DNA of 64,000 nt from Candidatus Acetatifactor stercoripullorum (GCA_019114005.1 DXGH01000057.1:1-64000); one strand, 5' to 3'. Counted from the first letter of the stretch, positions 16,978 through 26,462 are shown. The notes: generated by a model from the letters alone, not told the origin. Program-made: numbers and translations.

Positions 16978-17326
16978 TGGTGTTACCTCCTGATGGGCAG
17001 CCTGACACGGGTGCCCGATTTTTTAAATCTATCATAACATAAAAGGGAAAATTATTCTACGGTAAGTCTAAAGAATATGAATCTGACAAGGACGGTTTGT
17101 GTTTGCTTCTGCATCCTTTTCGTGTTACAATGTCAGGTAATTGCGAAACTCGCTGACAAAGTCACGAACCTGGTCATAATAACCAAAAACGGGTTCCGAA
17201 GCAGTGGCTAGTCACCCTTATTTTGGTTATTACGCCCAGGTTCTGATACCATGGAGTGGGTCTCGCAATTACCTATTACAATGTCCGGGAAAATTAAATT
17301 TGTGACGCTTCGGAATGGAGATTAAG
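16978..17326. other. Intergenic region between the chemoreceptor and recJ
   Basis: About 349 bases. It holds the leader of the minus-strand chemoreceptor gene (with a strong ribosome binding site and a TATGAT-like -10 region near 17030), then MITE copy 3 at 17135-17275, then the recJ ribosome binding site. No coding frame of note is seen. Confidence 0.6.
17135..17275 (+). mobile_element. MITE-like long-hairpin repeat, copy 3
   Basis: Third copy, same orientation as copy 1, with slightly more divergent right end (GGGTCTCGCAATTACCTA). It is flanked by a perfect 10-base direct repeat TTACAATGTC at 17125-17134 and 17276-17285. Confidence 0.9.
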
Positions 17327-19090
17327 ATGGAAAAATGGCTGGTGGCTGCCAAAAGGGCAGATTTTGACAAGTGGGCCAGGGATTTTCACATCAGTCCTGT
17401 AACGGCCAGAATTCTGCGAAACAGAGGCCTGACTGATGAGGAACAGATTGACATGTTTTTGCATGGAACCCTTAAGGACTGTCATTCTCCCTGGCTTTTA
17501 AAGGATATGGAAAAGGCGGTGCAGGCTCTCTTGGAAGCGGCTGCCGGGGGCACTGCCATACGTGTGATCGGTGATTATGATGTGGATGGAATCTGTTCCT
17601 CTTATATTCTCACCAAGGGGCTGCAGATACTGGGGGCAAAGGTAGATACCGCCATTCCCCACCGGGTTCATGATGGGTATGGTTTAAATGAGCATTTGAT
17701 CCGGCTGGCAAAACAGGATGGCGTCCAAATGATTGTGACCTGTGACAATGGGATAGCGGCGGCGCCTCAGATTAAACTGGCGAAAGAGCTGGGAATCCAG
17801 GTAATCGTGACAGACCACCATGAGGTTCCCTTTCTTCAGGAGGATGGGCGCAAAAAGGAGCTTCTTCCTCAGGCCCTGGCGGTGGTGGACCCCAAGAGAG
17901 AGGAGTGCGTCTATCCCTTTTCTGGCATCTGCGGAGCTGTGGTGGCCTACAAGCTGATGAAAGCCTTATCTGAGAGGGTGGACAGTGAAGCGCTTTTAGA
18001 TGCCATGGAGGAGTTTTTGGAATTTGCAGCGCTTGCCACGGTGTGCGATGTGATGGAGCTTAAGGATGAAAACCGGATTCTGGTAAAAGAGGGACTTAAG
18101 AGAATGCGCCAGACAAGGAATCCGGGCCTGAGAGCGCTGATAGAGGTAAACGGCATTCTGCCCCAAAAGCTGTCCGCATATCATCTGGGATTTGTGGTGG
18201 GGCCCTGCTTAAATGCTACCGGCAGGCTGGACACGGCAAAAAGAGCGCTGGAGCTTTTGCAGAGTAAAGAAAAGACGGAGGCTATGAGCGCCGCCAGGGA
18301 ATTGAAGGAATTAAATGACAGCAGGAAAAATCTCACCCTCAAGGGGGTGGAGGAGGCTGAAAGATATATTGAAGAAAGAGGAATCCACAAGGACAAAGTG
18401 ATGGTGATCTATCTGCCCAAGGTGCATGAAAGTCTGGCCGGAATCATTGCGGGACGGATTCGGGAAAAATATTACAGGCCGGTATTTCTACTCACCAGGG
18501 GGGAAGAGGGCGTGAAAGGCTCCGGCCGGTCCATAGAGGCTTATCACATGTATGATGCCATGACAGAGGTGAAGAAGCTTTTCACAAAATTTGGCGGACA
18601 CAAGCTTGCGGCAGGATTTTCCATGCGGGAGGAGGATATTGAGCCGCTGCGCCAGGCGCTGAATGAAAAAAGCGGTCTGGGGGAGGAGGATTTGATTCCC
18701 CGGGTACATATTGATGTGCCCATGCCCTTAGCCTATGCAGATGAAGCCCTGGCAGAGCAGCTGGAGCTGTTAGAGCCCTTCGGGGTGGGAAATCCCAAGC
18801 CCTTATTTGCCCAAAAGGACCTGATCTTTTTGTCCGGCTATAAAATGGGAGAGAACAAAACCTGTGCCAGATACCGGGTGAAAACCCCGGAGGGGAAAAG
18901 CTTTCCGCTGGTATTTTTTGGAGATCTTCTGCAGTTTGACTCCTTTTTGGAGGAAAAATACGGCCCTGGCGCAAAGGAGGCTCTTTATTGTGGAAATGCT
19001 TCCTTAAGCGTGTCCGTGGCTTATCAGCTAGGCATAAATGTCTATCGAGGGAAAAAGGAAATGCAGTTTATTATGCAGCATTACTGCTGA
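17327..19090 (+). CDS. recJ: Single-stranded-DNA exonuclease RecJ
   Basis: Protein of 587 residues from ATG 17327, which has GGAATGGAG at a good distance; an in-frame ATG at 17315 is alternative. DHH-family motifs are visible: IGDYDVDGICS near residue 82, TCDNGIAA, VTDHHEVP near 163, and the DHHA1-type SGRSIEAYHMYDAM with GGHKLAAGFS later. RecJ degrades single-stranded DNA 5' to 3' in recombination and mismatch repair. It is a little shorter than many RecJ proteins. It is followed by the sugar kinase gene after 20 bases. Confidence 0.93.
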   Translation: MEKWLVAAKRADFDKWARDFHISPVTARILRNRGLTDEEQIDMFLHGTLKDCHSPWLLKDMEKAVQALLEAAAGGTAIRVIGDYDVDGICSSYILTKGLQILGAKVDTAIPHRVHDGYGLNEHLIRLAKQDGVQMIVTCDNGIAAAPQIKLAKELGIQVIVTDHHEVPFLQEDGRKKELLPQALAVVDPKREECVYPFSGICGAVVAYKLMKALSERVDSEALLDAMEEFLEFAALATVCDVMELKDENRILVKEGLKRMRQTRNPGLRALIEVNGILPQKLSAYHLGFVVGPCLNATGRLDTAKRALELLQSKEKTEAMSAARELKELNDSRKNLTLKGVEEAERYIEERGIHKDKVMVIYLPKVHESLAGIIAGRIREKYYRPVFLLTRGEEGVKGSGRSIEAYHMYDAMTEVKKLFTKFGGHKLAAGFSMREEDIEPLRQALNEKSGLGEEDLIPRVHIDVPMPLAYADEALAEQLELLEPFGVGNPKPLFAQKDLIFLSGYKMGENKTCARYRVKTPEGKSFPLVFFGDLLQFDSFLEEKYGPGAKEALYCGNASLSVSVAYQLGINVYRGKKEMQFIMQHYC

Positions 19091-19110
19091 TCAGGAAAGG
19101 ATAGAGAGAT

Positions 19111-20013
19111 ATGATACTGACTGTTACTTTAAATCCGGCCGTGGACAAAACCTGCCAGATCGCCAGGCTTCTGCCGGGGGAGGTGAACCGTCTGGAAAAA
19201 ACCTTCAGCGTGGCGGGAGGGAAAGGAATCAACGTAACCAAGATACTCAGGCAGTTTCATCTTCCGGCGGCCGCCATGGGATTTCTGGGAGGCTACACCG
19301 GAAGAATGATAGAGGACGCCGTTATGGAGCTGGGAGCGGAATGTCATTTTACGAGAATTCAGGGAGAAACCAGGACCAATGTGAACCTTTTGGGGGCGGA
19401 CGGCTATGTGACGGAGCTGCTCGAGCCGGGGCCTGAGATTTCCAAAGAGGAGCTTGCAAATTTTAAAAAGGAATTTGAATATTGCCTGGAGCAGTCCTCC
19501 CTTGTGGTGCTCTCCGGCAGTGTGCCGAAGGGAGTGCCCGCAGACATTTACGGAGAGCTGGCTGCACGCTGCAGAGCGGAGGGCAGAAGGGTGATATTGG
19601 ACACCTCGGGGGAGCTTTTGCGGGAAGGTGTGAAGGAAAAGCCCTATATGATAAAGCCCAATAAGAGAGAGCTGGAATTTCTGGCGGGCTGCAGGCTGCC
19701 GGACCAAGAAGCGGTGGAAGAGGAGGCAAAAAGGCTGGCGGAGCAAGGCGTTTGCAAGGTGGTGGTGTCCATGGGAAGCAGGGGAATTCTCTATGTGGAT
19801 CGGGAACAGACCATTTTTGAACCGGCAAAGGATGTGAAGGTTTTAAATACAGTGGGCTGCGGCGACAGTGTGGTGGCTTCTATGGCCATGAGCGAGCAGG
19901 CCGGGGAGGAGCCTTCCATGGCATTAAAAAAGGCGGCGGCGCTTTCTGCTGCCAATGCGGTGACCCGCGAAAGCGGGAAGATTCCTATGGACGTGTATTT
20001 GGAGCTGTTATAG
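19111..20013 (+). CDS. 1-phosphofructokinase, PfkB family
   Basis: Carbohydrate kinase of 300 residues. It starts MILTVTLNPAVDKTC, carries the first PfkB signature AGGKGINVTKIL near residue 35 and the second as NTVGCGDSVVASMAM near residue 248, containing the catalytic Asp in GCGDS. The N-terminal TLNPAVD is typical of fructose-1-phosphate and tagatose-6-phosphate kinases. It phosphorylates a sugar phosphate at the expense of ATP in the cytoplasm. No fructose PTS gene lies beside it, so the exact substrate is open. It is probably co-transcribed with recJ. Confidence 0.82.
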   Translation: MILTVTLNPAVDKTCQIARLLPGEVNRLEKTFSVAGGKGINVTKILRQFHLPAAAMGFLGGYTGRMIEDAVMELGAECHFTRIQGETRTNVNLLGADGYVTELLEPGPEISKEELANFKKEFEYCLEQSSLVVLSGSVPKGVPADIYGELAARCRAEGRRVILDTSGELLREGVKEKPYMIKPNKRELEFLAGCRLPDQEAVEEEAKRLAEQGVCKVVVSMGSRGILYVDREQTIFEPAKDVKVLNTVGCGDSVVASMAMSEQAGEEPSMALKKAAALSAANAVTRESGKIPMDVYLELL

Positions 20014-20059
20014 GCTGTTTAGATTTATTTTATGGTTTTCTCACATTTTAAACACAGAA

Positions 20060-20169
20060 TAGACACAATTTTCTTTTATTGTATATTACAGATAGTTGAT
20101 GAACTCACTATCTCCCCCCCCTCATAAGAAAAGCGAAAGGGCTCCGGCTTGCCGGGGCCCTTTCACTTT
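20060..20169 (+). ncRNA. Candidate C-rich small RNA, copy A (promoter, RNA, terminator)
   Basis: Promoter-like TAGACA (20060-20065), 16 bases, TATATT (20082-20087). Then a hairpin GATAGT (20091-20096) with ACTATC (20107-20112), a run of eight C at 20114-20121 in a single-stranded stretch, and a GC-rich stem pairing 20135-20148 with 20151-20164, extendable to 20130-20169. A second hairpin with T-run follows at 20198-20231. The near-identical layout in copy B at 20278-20392, with compensating base changes in the last stem, argues for a structured RNA. No coding frame is supported. Role inferred: an unpaired C-run could pair with G-rich ribosome binding sites. Confidence 0.6.
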
Positions 20170-20197
20170 GCGGGTGCGCTTTGCAGCGTGCCTTGTG

Positions 20198-20231
20198 ACA
20201 GCGGACATTTTACAGGCGCCCGCTGTTTTTC
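20198..20231 (+). terminator. Hairpin with T-run between the two RNA units
   Basis: ACAGCGG (20198-20204) pairs with CCGCTGT (20220-20226), followed by TTTTT. Probable back-up terminator for copy A. Confidence 0.5.
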
Positions 20232-20277
20232 AATTAATTTATATTTTTTTAGATTTTCATTATAGAATGGACACACT

Positions 20278-20392
20278 TTAGACACAATTATCTTTTATTC
20301 TGTATTACAGATAGTTGATGAACTCACTATCTCCCCCCCTCATAAGAAAATGTAAAGAAGCTCCGGCGGTGCCGGGGCTTCTTTACATTTTA
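20278..20392 (+). ncRNA. Candidate C-rich small RNA, copy B (promoter, RNA, terminator)
   Basis: Repeats the plan of copy A: TAGACA, 16 bases, TGTATT; GATAGT/ACTATC hairpin; seven C at 20333-20339; CATAAGAAAA; then a 21-base-pair stem, 20347-20367 with 20371-20391. The lower part of this stem differs from copy A on both strands yet keeps pairing (GTAAAGAAGC with GCTTCTTTAC, against GAAAGGGC with GCCCTTTC), so pairing rather than sequence is conserved. It lies about 85 bases before the murE start. Confidence 0.6.
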
Positions 20393-20476
20393 GGGGTGGT
20401 AGAATCCGGCAAAATGGAGTAAAATATAAAAGTATATTTTGTGTGCAGAGATTGTGCGGAAAGGCTGGTAGGGAAA

Positions 20477-21940
20477 ATGGAGCTGAAAAAGCTGCTTGAA
20501 GGAATCCAATACGAATGTGTGCAGGGAGACGTACAGAGGGAAGTGACAGAGGTGGTTTATGATTCCAGAAAAATAAGCGCCGGCTGTCTTTTTATCTGCA
20601 TAGAGGGAGCAAATTTTGACGGACATGACTTCGGCGCAGAGGCCCTCTTACGGGGAGCGGCGGCTTTGGTGGTATCCAAGGATATTCCAGGTCTGGAAAA
20701 TTCGGATGCGGTGGTAATTCGGGTGGAGGATACCCGGTATGCCATGGCATTTATTTCTGCGGCGTATTTTGGGCATCCGGCAGATCAGCTGAAGGTGATC
20801 GGCATTACTGGAACCAAGGGAAAGACCACCACCACATATCTGGTGAAATCTATTCTGGAGCACGCAGGCTACAAGGTGGGACTTGTGGGCACCATTGAGA
20901 CTATTATAGGAGATACTCATATCCATGCGGAAAACACCACGCCGGAATCCTATCTGCTGCAGGAGTATTTTGCCAGAATGGTGAAAGAGGGACTGGACAC
21001 CGTGGTCATGGAGGTGTCCTCTCAGGCGCTGATGCTTCACAGGACCCAGGGGTTTGTGTTTGATTATGGTATTTTTACCAACTTAGAGCCGGATCACATC
21101 GGACCTAACGAGCATGCAAGCTTTGAGGACTATCTGGCCTGCAAGAGGCTTTTGTTCAGACAGTGTAAAGTAGGGATTGTAAACGGGGACGACAGTCATT
21201 GGCAGCAGGTGGTGGAGGGGCATACCTGCGTTCTGGAAAGCTATGGAATGGGAGAGGAGTGTATGCTCCGGGCAGAGAATCTAAAGCTTTTGCATAAGCC
21301 GGGGGAGCTGGGAGTTACCTTTCAGGTCCGGGGGCTTATGGATTTTCAGGTGGAGGTTCCCACCCCCGGCCGGTTCAGCGTATACAATGCCCTGGCGGCT
21401 ATTGCCATCTGCCGTCACTTTCAGGTGGAGAAGGAGGATATCAGGGAAGCCCTGCTGGCCGCAAGGGTCAAGGGCCGTATTGAGATGGTGAAGGTTTCGG
21501 ATCAGTTCACCCTGTTAATTGATTATGCCCATAACGCTATGGCCCTGGAGAGCCTTTTAACCACGCTGCGGGAATATAATCCCCACCGTTTGATCTGTCT
21601 GTTTGGCTGCGGAGGGAACCGTTCCAGACAGCGGCGCTTTGAGATGGGGGAGGTCAGCGGCAGGCTGGCGGATCTGACCATTATTACTTCGGATAATCCC
21701 AGGTATGAGGAGCCCCAGGCTATCATAGAGGATATCAAGACGGGCATGGCTAAGACTAATGGGAAGTATGTGGAGATCTGCGACAGAAAGGAGGCCATTG
21801 CCTATGCCATAGCCCACGGTGAACCGGGGGATATTATCGTGCTGGCAGGAAAGGGGCATGAGGATTACCAGGAGATCAAGGGCGTAAAATATCCTATGGA
21901 TGAGAGGGATCTGATTGCGGATATTTTGGCAGGCCGTTAA
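20477..21940 (+). CDS. murE: UDP-MurNAc-tripeptide synthetase MurE (meso-diaminopimelate type)
   Basis: Cytoplasmic Mur ligase of 487 residues from ATG 20477, preceded by GGTAGGGA; a GTG at 20441 is a poorer choice. ATP-binding motif TGTKGKTTTTYLV near residue 112, then EVSSQALM, and a substrate motif DNPR near residue 406. DNPR marks enzymes that add meso-diaminopimelate rather than lysine. It adds the third residue of the peptidoglycan stem peptide. It lies apart from the main cell-wall cluster at 45890, upstream of priA with only 14 bases between. Confidence 0.93.
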   Translation: MELKKLLEGIQYECVQGDVQREVTEVVYDSRKISAGCLFICIEGANFDGHDFGAEALLRGAAALVVSKDIPGLENSDAVVIRVEDTRYAMAFISAAYFGHPADQLKVIGITGTKGKTTTTYLVKSILEHAGYKVGLVGTIETIIGDTHIHAENTTPESYLLQEYFARMVKEGLDTVVMEVSSQALMLHRTQGFVFDYGIFTNLEPDHIGPNEHASFEDYLACKRLLFRQCKVGIVNGDDSHWQQVVEGHTCVLESYGMGEECMLRAENLKLLHKPGELGVTFQVRGLMDFQVEVPTPGRFSVYNALAAIAICRHFQVEKEDIREALLAARVKGRIEMVKVSDQFTLLIDYAHNAMALESLLTTLREYNPHRLICLFGCGGNRSRQRRFEMGEVSGRLADLTIITSDNPRYEEPQAIIEDIKTGMAKTNGKYVEICDRKEAIAYAIAHGEPGDIIVLAGKGHEDYQEIKGVKYPMDERDLIADILAGR

Positions 21941-21954
21941 AGAACGGAGGAGAA

Positions 21955-24213
21955 ATGACGAAAGAGCAGTATGCGGATGTGATTGTGGATATTTCCCATG
22001 AAAAGCTTGACAGACCCTTTCAGTACCGGGTTCCGGAAAAGCTTTTGGGAGCTCTTGCGCCGGGTATGTGTGTGGCGGTTCCCTTCGGAAAGGGAAACAG
22101 GCTGATCAACGGTTACGTGCTTTCCTTGAGCGGAGACTGTAGATTTGATCCCGGGAAAATCAAGGATATTGCGGGAATCGTAAAGGGCGGCGTGGCGGCC
22201 CAGGATAAGATGATTCTTCTGGCGGACTGGATGCGGCGAAACTACGGTTCTACCATGATACAGGCCCTTAAGACGGTGCTTCCGGCAAAGAAAACGGTGG
22301 GGCGTTTAGAGCATAAATATCTGGTGCGTCTCCTTGGCAGGGAAGAAATATTGTCTCTTCTGGGGGAGAGCATCCGTAAAAAGCAGACAGCTAAGGAAAG
22401 ACTTTTGCGGGAGCTGGCAGAACGGGAGGAGATACCCTACGGGGAGGCTGTGGGAAGCCTGGGAGTATCGCCCTCCACCATAAGCAGTCTGGAAAAGGCG
22501 GGAGCAATCCGGGTGGAAAGCCAGAGACTGTTTCGCAATCCGGTAAAGCTCACCAGACCCAAAACGCAGCTTCCGGCCCTGAGCGCCGGGCAGCAGCAGA
22601 TTGTGGATCAGGTGATCTCGGATTTTGACAAGGGAGAGAGGGGCACCTATCTGGTACATGGAATCACAGGAAGCGGAAAGACGGAAGTGTATATGCAGTT
22701 GATTGGGGAAATGCTTAAGAGAGGAAGGCAGGCCATTGTGCTGATTCCGGAAATCGCATTGACCTATCAGACACTGCTTCGTTTTTTTACCCGGTTTGGA
22801 GACCGGGTGAGCGTATTGAATTCCACCTTGTCCCTGGGGGAAAAATATGATCAGTGCGAGCGGGCTAAAAACGGGGAGATCGATGTGATCATCGGTCCCC
22901 GTTCCGCCCTGTTTACGCCTTTCCCTAACATTGGTCTGATTGTGATCGATGAGGAGCATGAAAGCAGCTACAAAAGCGAAAGCTCACCCAAATATCATGC
23001 CAGAGAGACCGCCATTGAGGTGGCCAGGCTTCACGGGGCCAGCGTGGTGCTTGGTTCGGCTACGCCCTCTTTAGAGGCATATTATCGTGCCAGGAAAGGG
23101 GAGTACGGGCTTTTTACCTTAAAGGAGAGACTGACGGGCGGGGCCCTTCCCCAGATTCATACAGTGGATTTGCGAAAGGAGCTTAAGGAGGGAAACCGCT
23201 CCATTTTCAGCAGAAAGCTCCAGACGCTTCTGGCCGGAGGCCTTGAGAGGGGTGAGCAGAGCATTCTCTTCTTAAACAGGAGAGGCTATGCGGGATTTGT
23301 GTCCTGCAGGGCCTGTGGATATGTGATGAAATGCCCTCACTGTGACGTGTCTTTGTCGGAGCATAAAAACGGTCTGCTGATCTGCCATTACTGCGGCTTT
23401 CAGAGACCGAAGCCTGCAGGCTGTCCCCAGTGCGGCTCTAAATATATCATGGGCTTTCGGGCGGGCACCCAGCAGATCGAAGAGAAACTAAAGGAGCTGT
23501 TTCCTGGGGTGCGGACGCTGCGCATGGATGGGGATACCACGAAAACAAAGGACAGCTATGAGAAAATTTTGTCGGCCTTTGCTGCCGGGGAGGCGGATGT
23601 GCTCATCGGAACCCAGATGATTGTAAAGGGCCATGATTTTCCAAGGGTGACGCTGGTGGGAATTCTGGCGGCGGATTTGTCCCTGGGCGCGGCGGATTAC
23701 AGAGCCGGGGAGCGCACCTTTCAGCTGCTCACCCAGGCTGCCGGGAGAGCGGGCAGGGGGACGATTCCCGGACAGGTGGTAATCCAGACCTATCAGCCGG
23801 AGCATTACGCCATACAAAGGGCGGCGGCCCAGGACTATGAGGGCTTTTACCAGGAGGAAATTCTTTACAGGGAGCTGATGGGATATCCTCCTGTATGCCA
23901 CATGCTGGCGGTGCAGATTTTTTCCAGAGAGGAAGAGGGAGGAAAGAAGCTGGCCGGGCAGCTGGCACAATGGGCCGGGGGGCTTGGATGGGAGCAGGAT
24001 TCCAAAGAGAAGGGGATGGGGCTTCGCATCATTGGGCCTGCCCCTGGGGCAATCGGAAGAATTAATGATATTTTTAGATTTGTTTTCTATGTGAAACATG
24101 AAAATTATGATAAACTGGTACAGATAAAGGATTTGCTGGAAGAAAAGCTGGAAACATGCCGACCGCTGCGGGAGAGTGTGCAGTTTGACTTTGATCCGGT
24201 GAATGTGCTGTAG
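21955..24213 (+). CDS. priA: Primosomal replication restart helicase PriA
   Basis: Protein of 752 residues. After an N-terminal DNA-binding domain it has Walker A GITGSGKTE near residue 236, a DEEH Walker B near 331, GSATPS, and the helicase motif QAAGRAGRG. Between helicase motifs lie zinc-binding cysteines (CRACGYVMKCPHC, then CHYCG and CPQCGS, about residues 450-490). It reloads the replisome at stalled forks. The ATG has GGAGGAG upstream. First of a run priA-def-fmt-zinc peptidase-rsmB-rlmN-prpC-prkC-rsgA, an order common in Clostridia. Confidence 0.95.
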   Translation: MTKEQYADVIVDISHEKLDRPFQYRVPEKLLGALAPGMCVAVPFGKGNRLINGYVLSLSGDCRFDPGKIKDIAGIVKGGVAAQDKMILLADWMRRNYGSTMIQALKTVLPAKKTVGRLEHKYLVRLLGREEILSLLGESIRKKQTAKERLLRELAEREEIPYGEAVGSLGVSPSTISSLEKAGAIRVESQRLFRNPVKLTRPKTQLPALSAGQQQIVDQVISDFDKGERGTYLVHGITGSGKTEVYMQLIGEMLKRGRQAIVLIPEIALTYQTLLRFFTRFGDRVSVLNSTLSLGEKYDQCERAKNGEIDVIIGPRSALFTPFPNIGLIVIDEEHESSYKSESSPKYHARETAIEVARLHGASVVLGSATPSLEAYYRARKGEYGLFTLKERLTGGALPQIHTVDLRKELKEGNRSIFSRKLQTLLAGGLERGEQSILFLNRRGYAGFVSCRACGYVMKCPHCDVSLSEHKNGLLICHYCGFQRPKPAGCPQCGSKYIMGFRAGTQQIEEKLKELFPGVRTLRMDGDTTKTKDSYEKILSAFAAGEADVLIGTQMIVKGHDFPRVTLVGILAADLSLGAADYRAGERTFQLLTQAAGRAGRGTIPGQVVIQTYQPEHYAIQRAAAQDYEGFYQEEILYRELMGYPPVCHMLAVQIFSREEEGGKKLAGQLAQWAGGLGWEQDSKEKGMGLRIIGPAPGAIGRINDIFRFVFYVKHENYDKLVQIKDLLEEKLETCRPLRESVQFDFDPVNVL

Positions 24214-24246
24214 GCGGACTGCCAAAGCTTGGAAAGGGAGGATAAG

Positions 24247-24735
24247 ATGGCCATCAGGAATATCAGAGAAATGGGAGATGAGGTTCTCTCAAAAAGATGC
24301 AAGGAAGTGACTCAGATGACGCCCCGTGTCAGGGAGCTCATTGAGGATATGCTGGAAACCATGTATGAGGCGAATGGCGTGGGGCTTGCGGCGCCCCAGG
24401 TGGGAATATTAAAACGAATCGTTGTGATCGACGTGACGGGGGAGGACCCGCATATTCTCATTAACCCCAGAATTGTGGAGTGCAGCGGAGAGCAGACTGG
24501 ACATGAGGGATGCTTGAGCGTTCCCGGAAAATATGGCATTGTGACCAGGCCAAGCTATGTGAAGGCTGTGGCGCTGGATGTGAATATGAAGGAGTTTGAG
24601 CTGGAGGGAACGGAGCTTTTGGCCAGGGCTATCTGCCATGAGCTGGATCATCTGGACGGACATCTCTATGTGGAGAAGGCCCAGGGCGGCCTTCGGGATG
24701 TAGGGGATGAAGAGGAAGAAGAGGAAGAGATATAA
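24247..24735 (+). CDS. def: Peptide deformylase
   Basis: Metalloenzyme of 162 residues from ATG 24247 (GGAAAGGGAGGATAAG upstream; an in-frame TTG at 24229 is unlikely). All three motifs are intact: GVGLAAPQVG near residue 44, EGCLSVPG near 87 with the metal-binding Cys, and HELDHLDG near 131 with the HExxH metal and catalytic residues. It removes the formyl group from new proteins. The C-terminus is unusual, a run of glutamates after GDE. It is 11 bases from fmt, which encodes the opposing formylation enzyme. Confidence 0.95.
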   Translation: MAIRNIREMGDEVLSKRCKEVTQMTPRVRELIEDMLETMYEANGVGLAAPQVGILKRIVVIDVTGEDPHILINPRIVECSGEQTGHEGCLSVPGKYGIVTRPSYVKAVALDVNMKEFELEGTELLARAICHELDHLDGHLYVEKAQGGLRDVGDEEEEEEEI

Positions 24736-24746
24736 GGAGCGGCACA

Positions 24747-25727
24747 ATGAAGATTGTTTTTATGGGAACGCCGGATTTTGCGGCGCAGGCGCTGGAGGCG
24801 CTGATAGAGGCCGGACATGAGGTGGCGGCGGTTGTGACGCAGCCGGATAAGCCCAGGGGAAGAAGCGGAGAGCTTAAATTTTCGCCGGTAAAGGAGTGTG
24901 CGCTGCGCCATGGAATTTTTGTGTTTCAGCCGGAGCGGATCAAAAGACCGGAGGCGGTGGAAACCCTTAAAAGCTTTGCTGCAGATATTTTTATTGTGGC
25001 GGCCTATGGACAGATTCTTTCTCAGGAGATACTGGATATGCCGCAGTTTGGCTGTGTGAATATTCACGCTTCTCTGCTGCCTAAGTACAGAGGCGCTTCC
25101 CCCATACAGCATGCCATTATCCGGGGGGAAAAGACCACCGGAATTACAATCATGCAGATGGATGCAGGGGTGGACACGGGGGATATGCTCTATCAAAGGG
25201 AGCTTCCCATTTCCCATGAGGACACCTTTGAGACCCTTCATGACAAGCTGAAGGTGCTTGGGGGAGAGGCGGTTGTGCAGGCTCTCGACCTGCTTGAGAA
25301 GGGAGAGCTTTTTCCTAAAAAGCAGGCGGAGGAGGAAAGCTCCTACGCCCCGTTGATCGACAAAAAAATGGGCTGCATCGACTTTGGAAAATCTGCCTGT
25401 GAAATTGACAGACTGATCAGGGGTATGACGCCATGGCCCAGTGCATATACTTTTTACCATGGAAAGCAGCTGAAAATCTGGAAGGCGATTCCGAAGGGGC
25501 CGGATGGGGCGTTTCAGGGTTCAGACAGCGCGTCCCGGGAACCGGGCGGGGCGGCGTACGCTCCGGGAGAAATTGTAAAGGTGGAAAAGGATCATATCAG
25601 TGTGGCTACAGGCCAGGGATTTTTAGAGGTTTACGAGCTGCAGCTGGAAGGGAAAAAAAGAATGCAGGCCCGGGATTTTCTCCTGGGAGTGCGGATGAAG
25701 CCCGGCGAGAGGCTTGGGCAGGAATAA
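24747..25727 (+). CDS. fmt: Methionyl-tRNA formyltransferase
   Basis: Enzyme of 326 residues that formylates initiator Met-tRNA with 10-formyl-tetrahydrofolate. The start KIVFMGTPDFAAQALEALI and the catalytic region NIHASLLPKYRGASPIQ near residue 106 are characteristic, followed by GITIMQMDAGVDTGDML. A C-terminal tRNA-binding domain follows from about residue 205. A stretch around 255-275 (DSASREPGGAAYA) looks like a small insertion in that domain. It follows def directly. Confidence 0.95.
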   Translation: MKIVFMGTPDFAAQALEALIEAGHEVAAVVTQPDKPRGRSGELKFSPVKECALRHGIFVFQPERIKRPEAVETLKSFAADIFIVAAYGQILSQEILDMPQFGCVNIHASLLPKYRGASPIQHAIIRGEKTTGITIMQMDAGVDTGDMLYQRELPISHEDTFETLHDKLKVLGGEAVVQALDLLEKGELFPKKQAEEESSYAPLIDKKMGCIDFGKSACEIDRLIRGMTPWPSAYTFYHGKQLKIWKAIPKGPDGAFQGSDSASREPGGAAYAPGEIVKVEKDHISVATGQGFLEVYELQLEGKKRMQARDFLLGVRMKPGERLGQE

Positions 25728-25740
25728 AGGAGTTGACGCT

Positions 25741-26460
25741 ATGTATTACGGAATGGGATATTATGGTTTTATGTGGGACCCCACCTATTATCTTGTGATT
25801 ATCGGCATGCTGCTTTGTCTGGGGGCCAGCGCCCTTGTGAACAGCACTATGCGCAAGTATGCCAGGGTGCGGAACATGAGCGGCATTACAGGGGCTGAGG
25901 CGGCCCGCCGTATTTTGAACAACGAAGGGCTGTACAATGTACAGATTGAGTGCCTGAGCAGAGGAAGCGGAGACCATTATGATCCACGCACCAACACGGT
26001 GCGCCTTTCCCAGCAGAATTATAACGGCGTGTCTGTCACCGCTGTGGGAGTGGCTGCCCACGAGTGCGGACATGCCATCCAGCACGCCAAGGGATATGCG
26101 CCCCTTTCCATCAGAAGCACTCTGGTTCCCGTGGTGAATATCAGCAGTACCCTGGGAATTCCCCTGATTCTGCTGGGGGTGCTTCTGAGCTGGAATCAGA
26201 CCCTGATTCAGATTGGCATCTGGGCCTTTGCCCTTTCTGTGCTGTTTCAGCTGGTGACCCTTCCCGTGGAGTTTAACGCCTCAAGGAGAGCGGTGCAGAA
26301 GGTGGAGCAGTACGGTCTTTTGACCTCTGTGGAAAATGCAGGCTGCAAAAAGGTGCTTACAGCGGCGGCGCTGACCTATGTGGCGTCTGCTGCGTCCTCT
26401 ATCCTGCAGCTGCTTCGACTGGTGCTTTTGTTTGGCGGAAACAGAAGAAGGGACGATTGA
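25741..26460 (+). CDS. YugP-like membrane zinc metallopeptidase
   Basis: Membrane protein of 239 residues starting MYYGMGYYGFMWDPTYY. A first helix at about 17-35, a zinc-protease motif HECGHAIQH near residue 106 and further helices at about 130-185 and 210-230 match the Zn_peptidase_2 (YugP) family. The ATG at 25741 has GGAGTTGACGCT upstream; the frame extends a little further up without a better start. The substrate is unknown. The placement between fmt and rsmB is common in Clostridia. Confidence 0.87.
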   Translation: MYYGMGYYGFMWDPTYYLVIIGMLLCLGASALVNSTMRKYARVRNMSGITGAEAARRILNNEGLYNVQIECLSRGSGDHYDPRTNTVRLSQQNYNGVSVTAVGVAAHECGHAIQHAKGYAPLSIRSTLVPVVNISSTLGIPLILLGVLLSWNQTLIQIGIWAFALSVLFQLVTLPVEFNASRRAVQKVEQYGLLTSVENAGCKKVLTAAALTYVASAASSILQLLRLVLLFGGNRRRDD

Positions 26461-26462
26461 CC

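Noticed and set aside
20096..20281. Open frame of 61 codons across RNA copy A
   Set aside because: It starts inside the conserved hairpin, has no ribosome binding site, and the matching frame is not kept in copy B.
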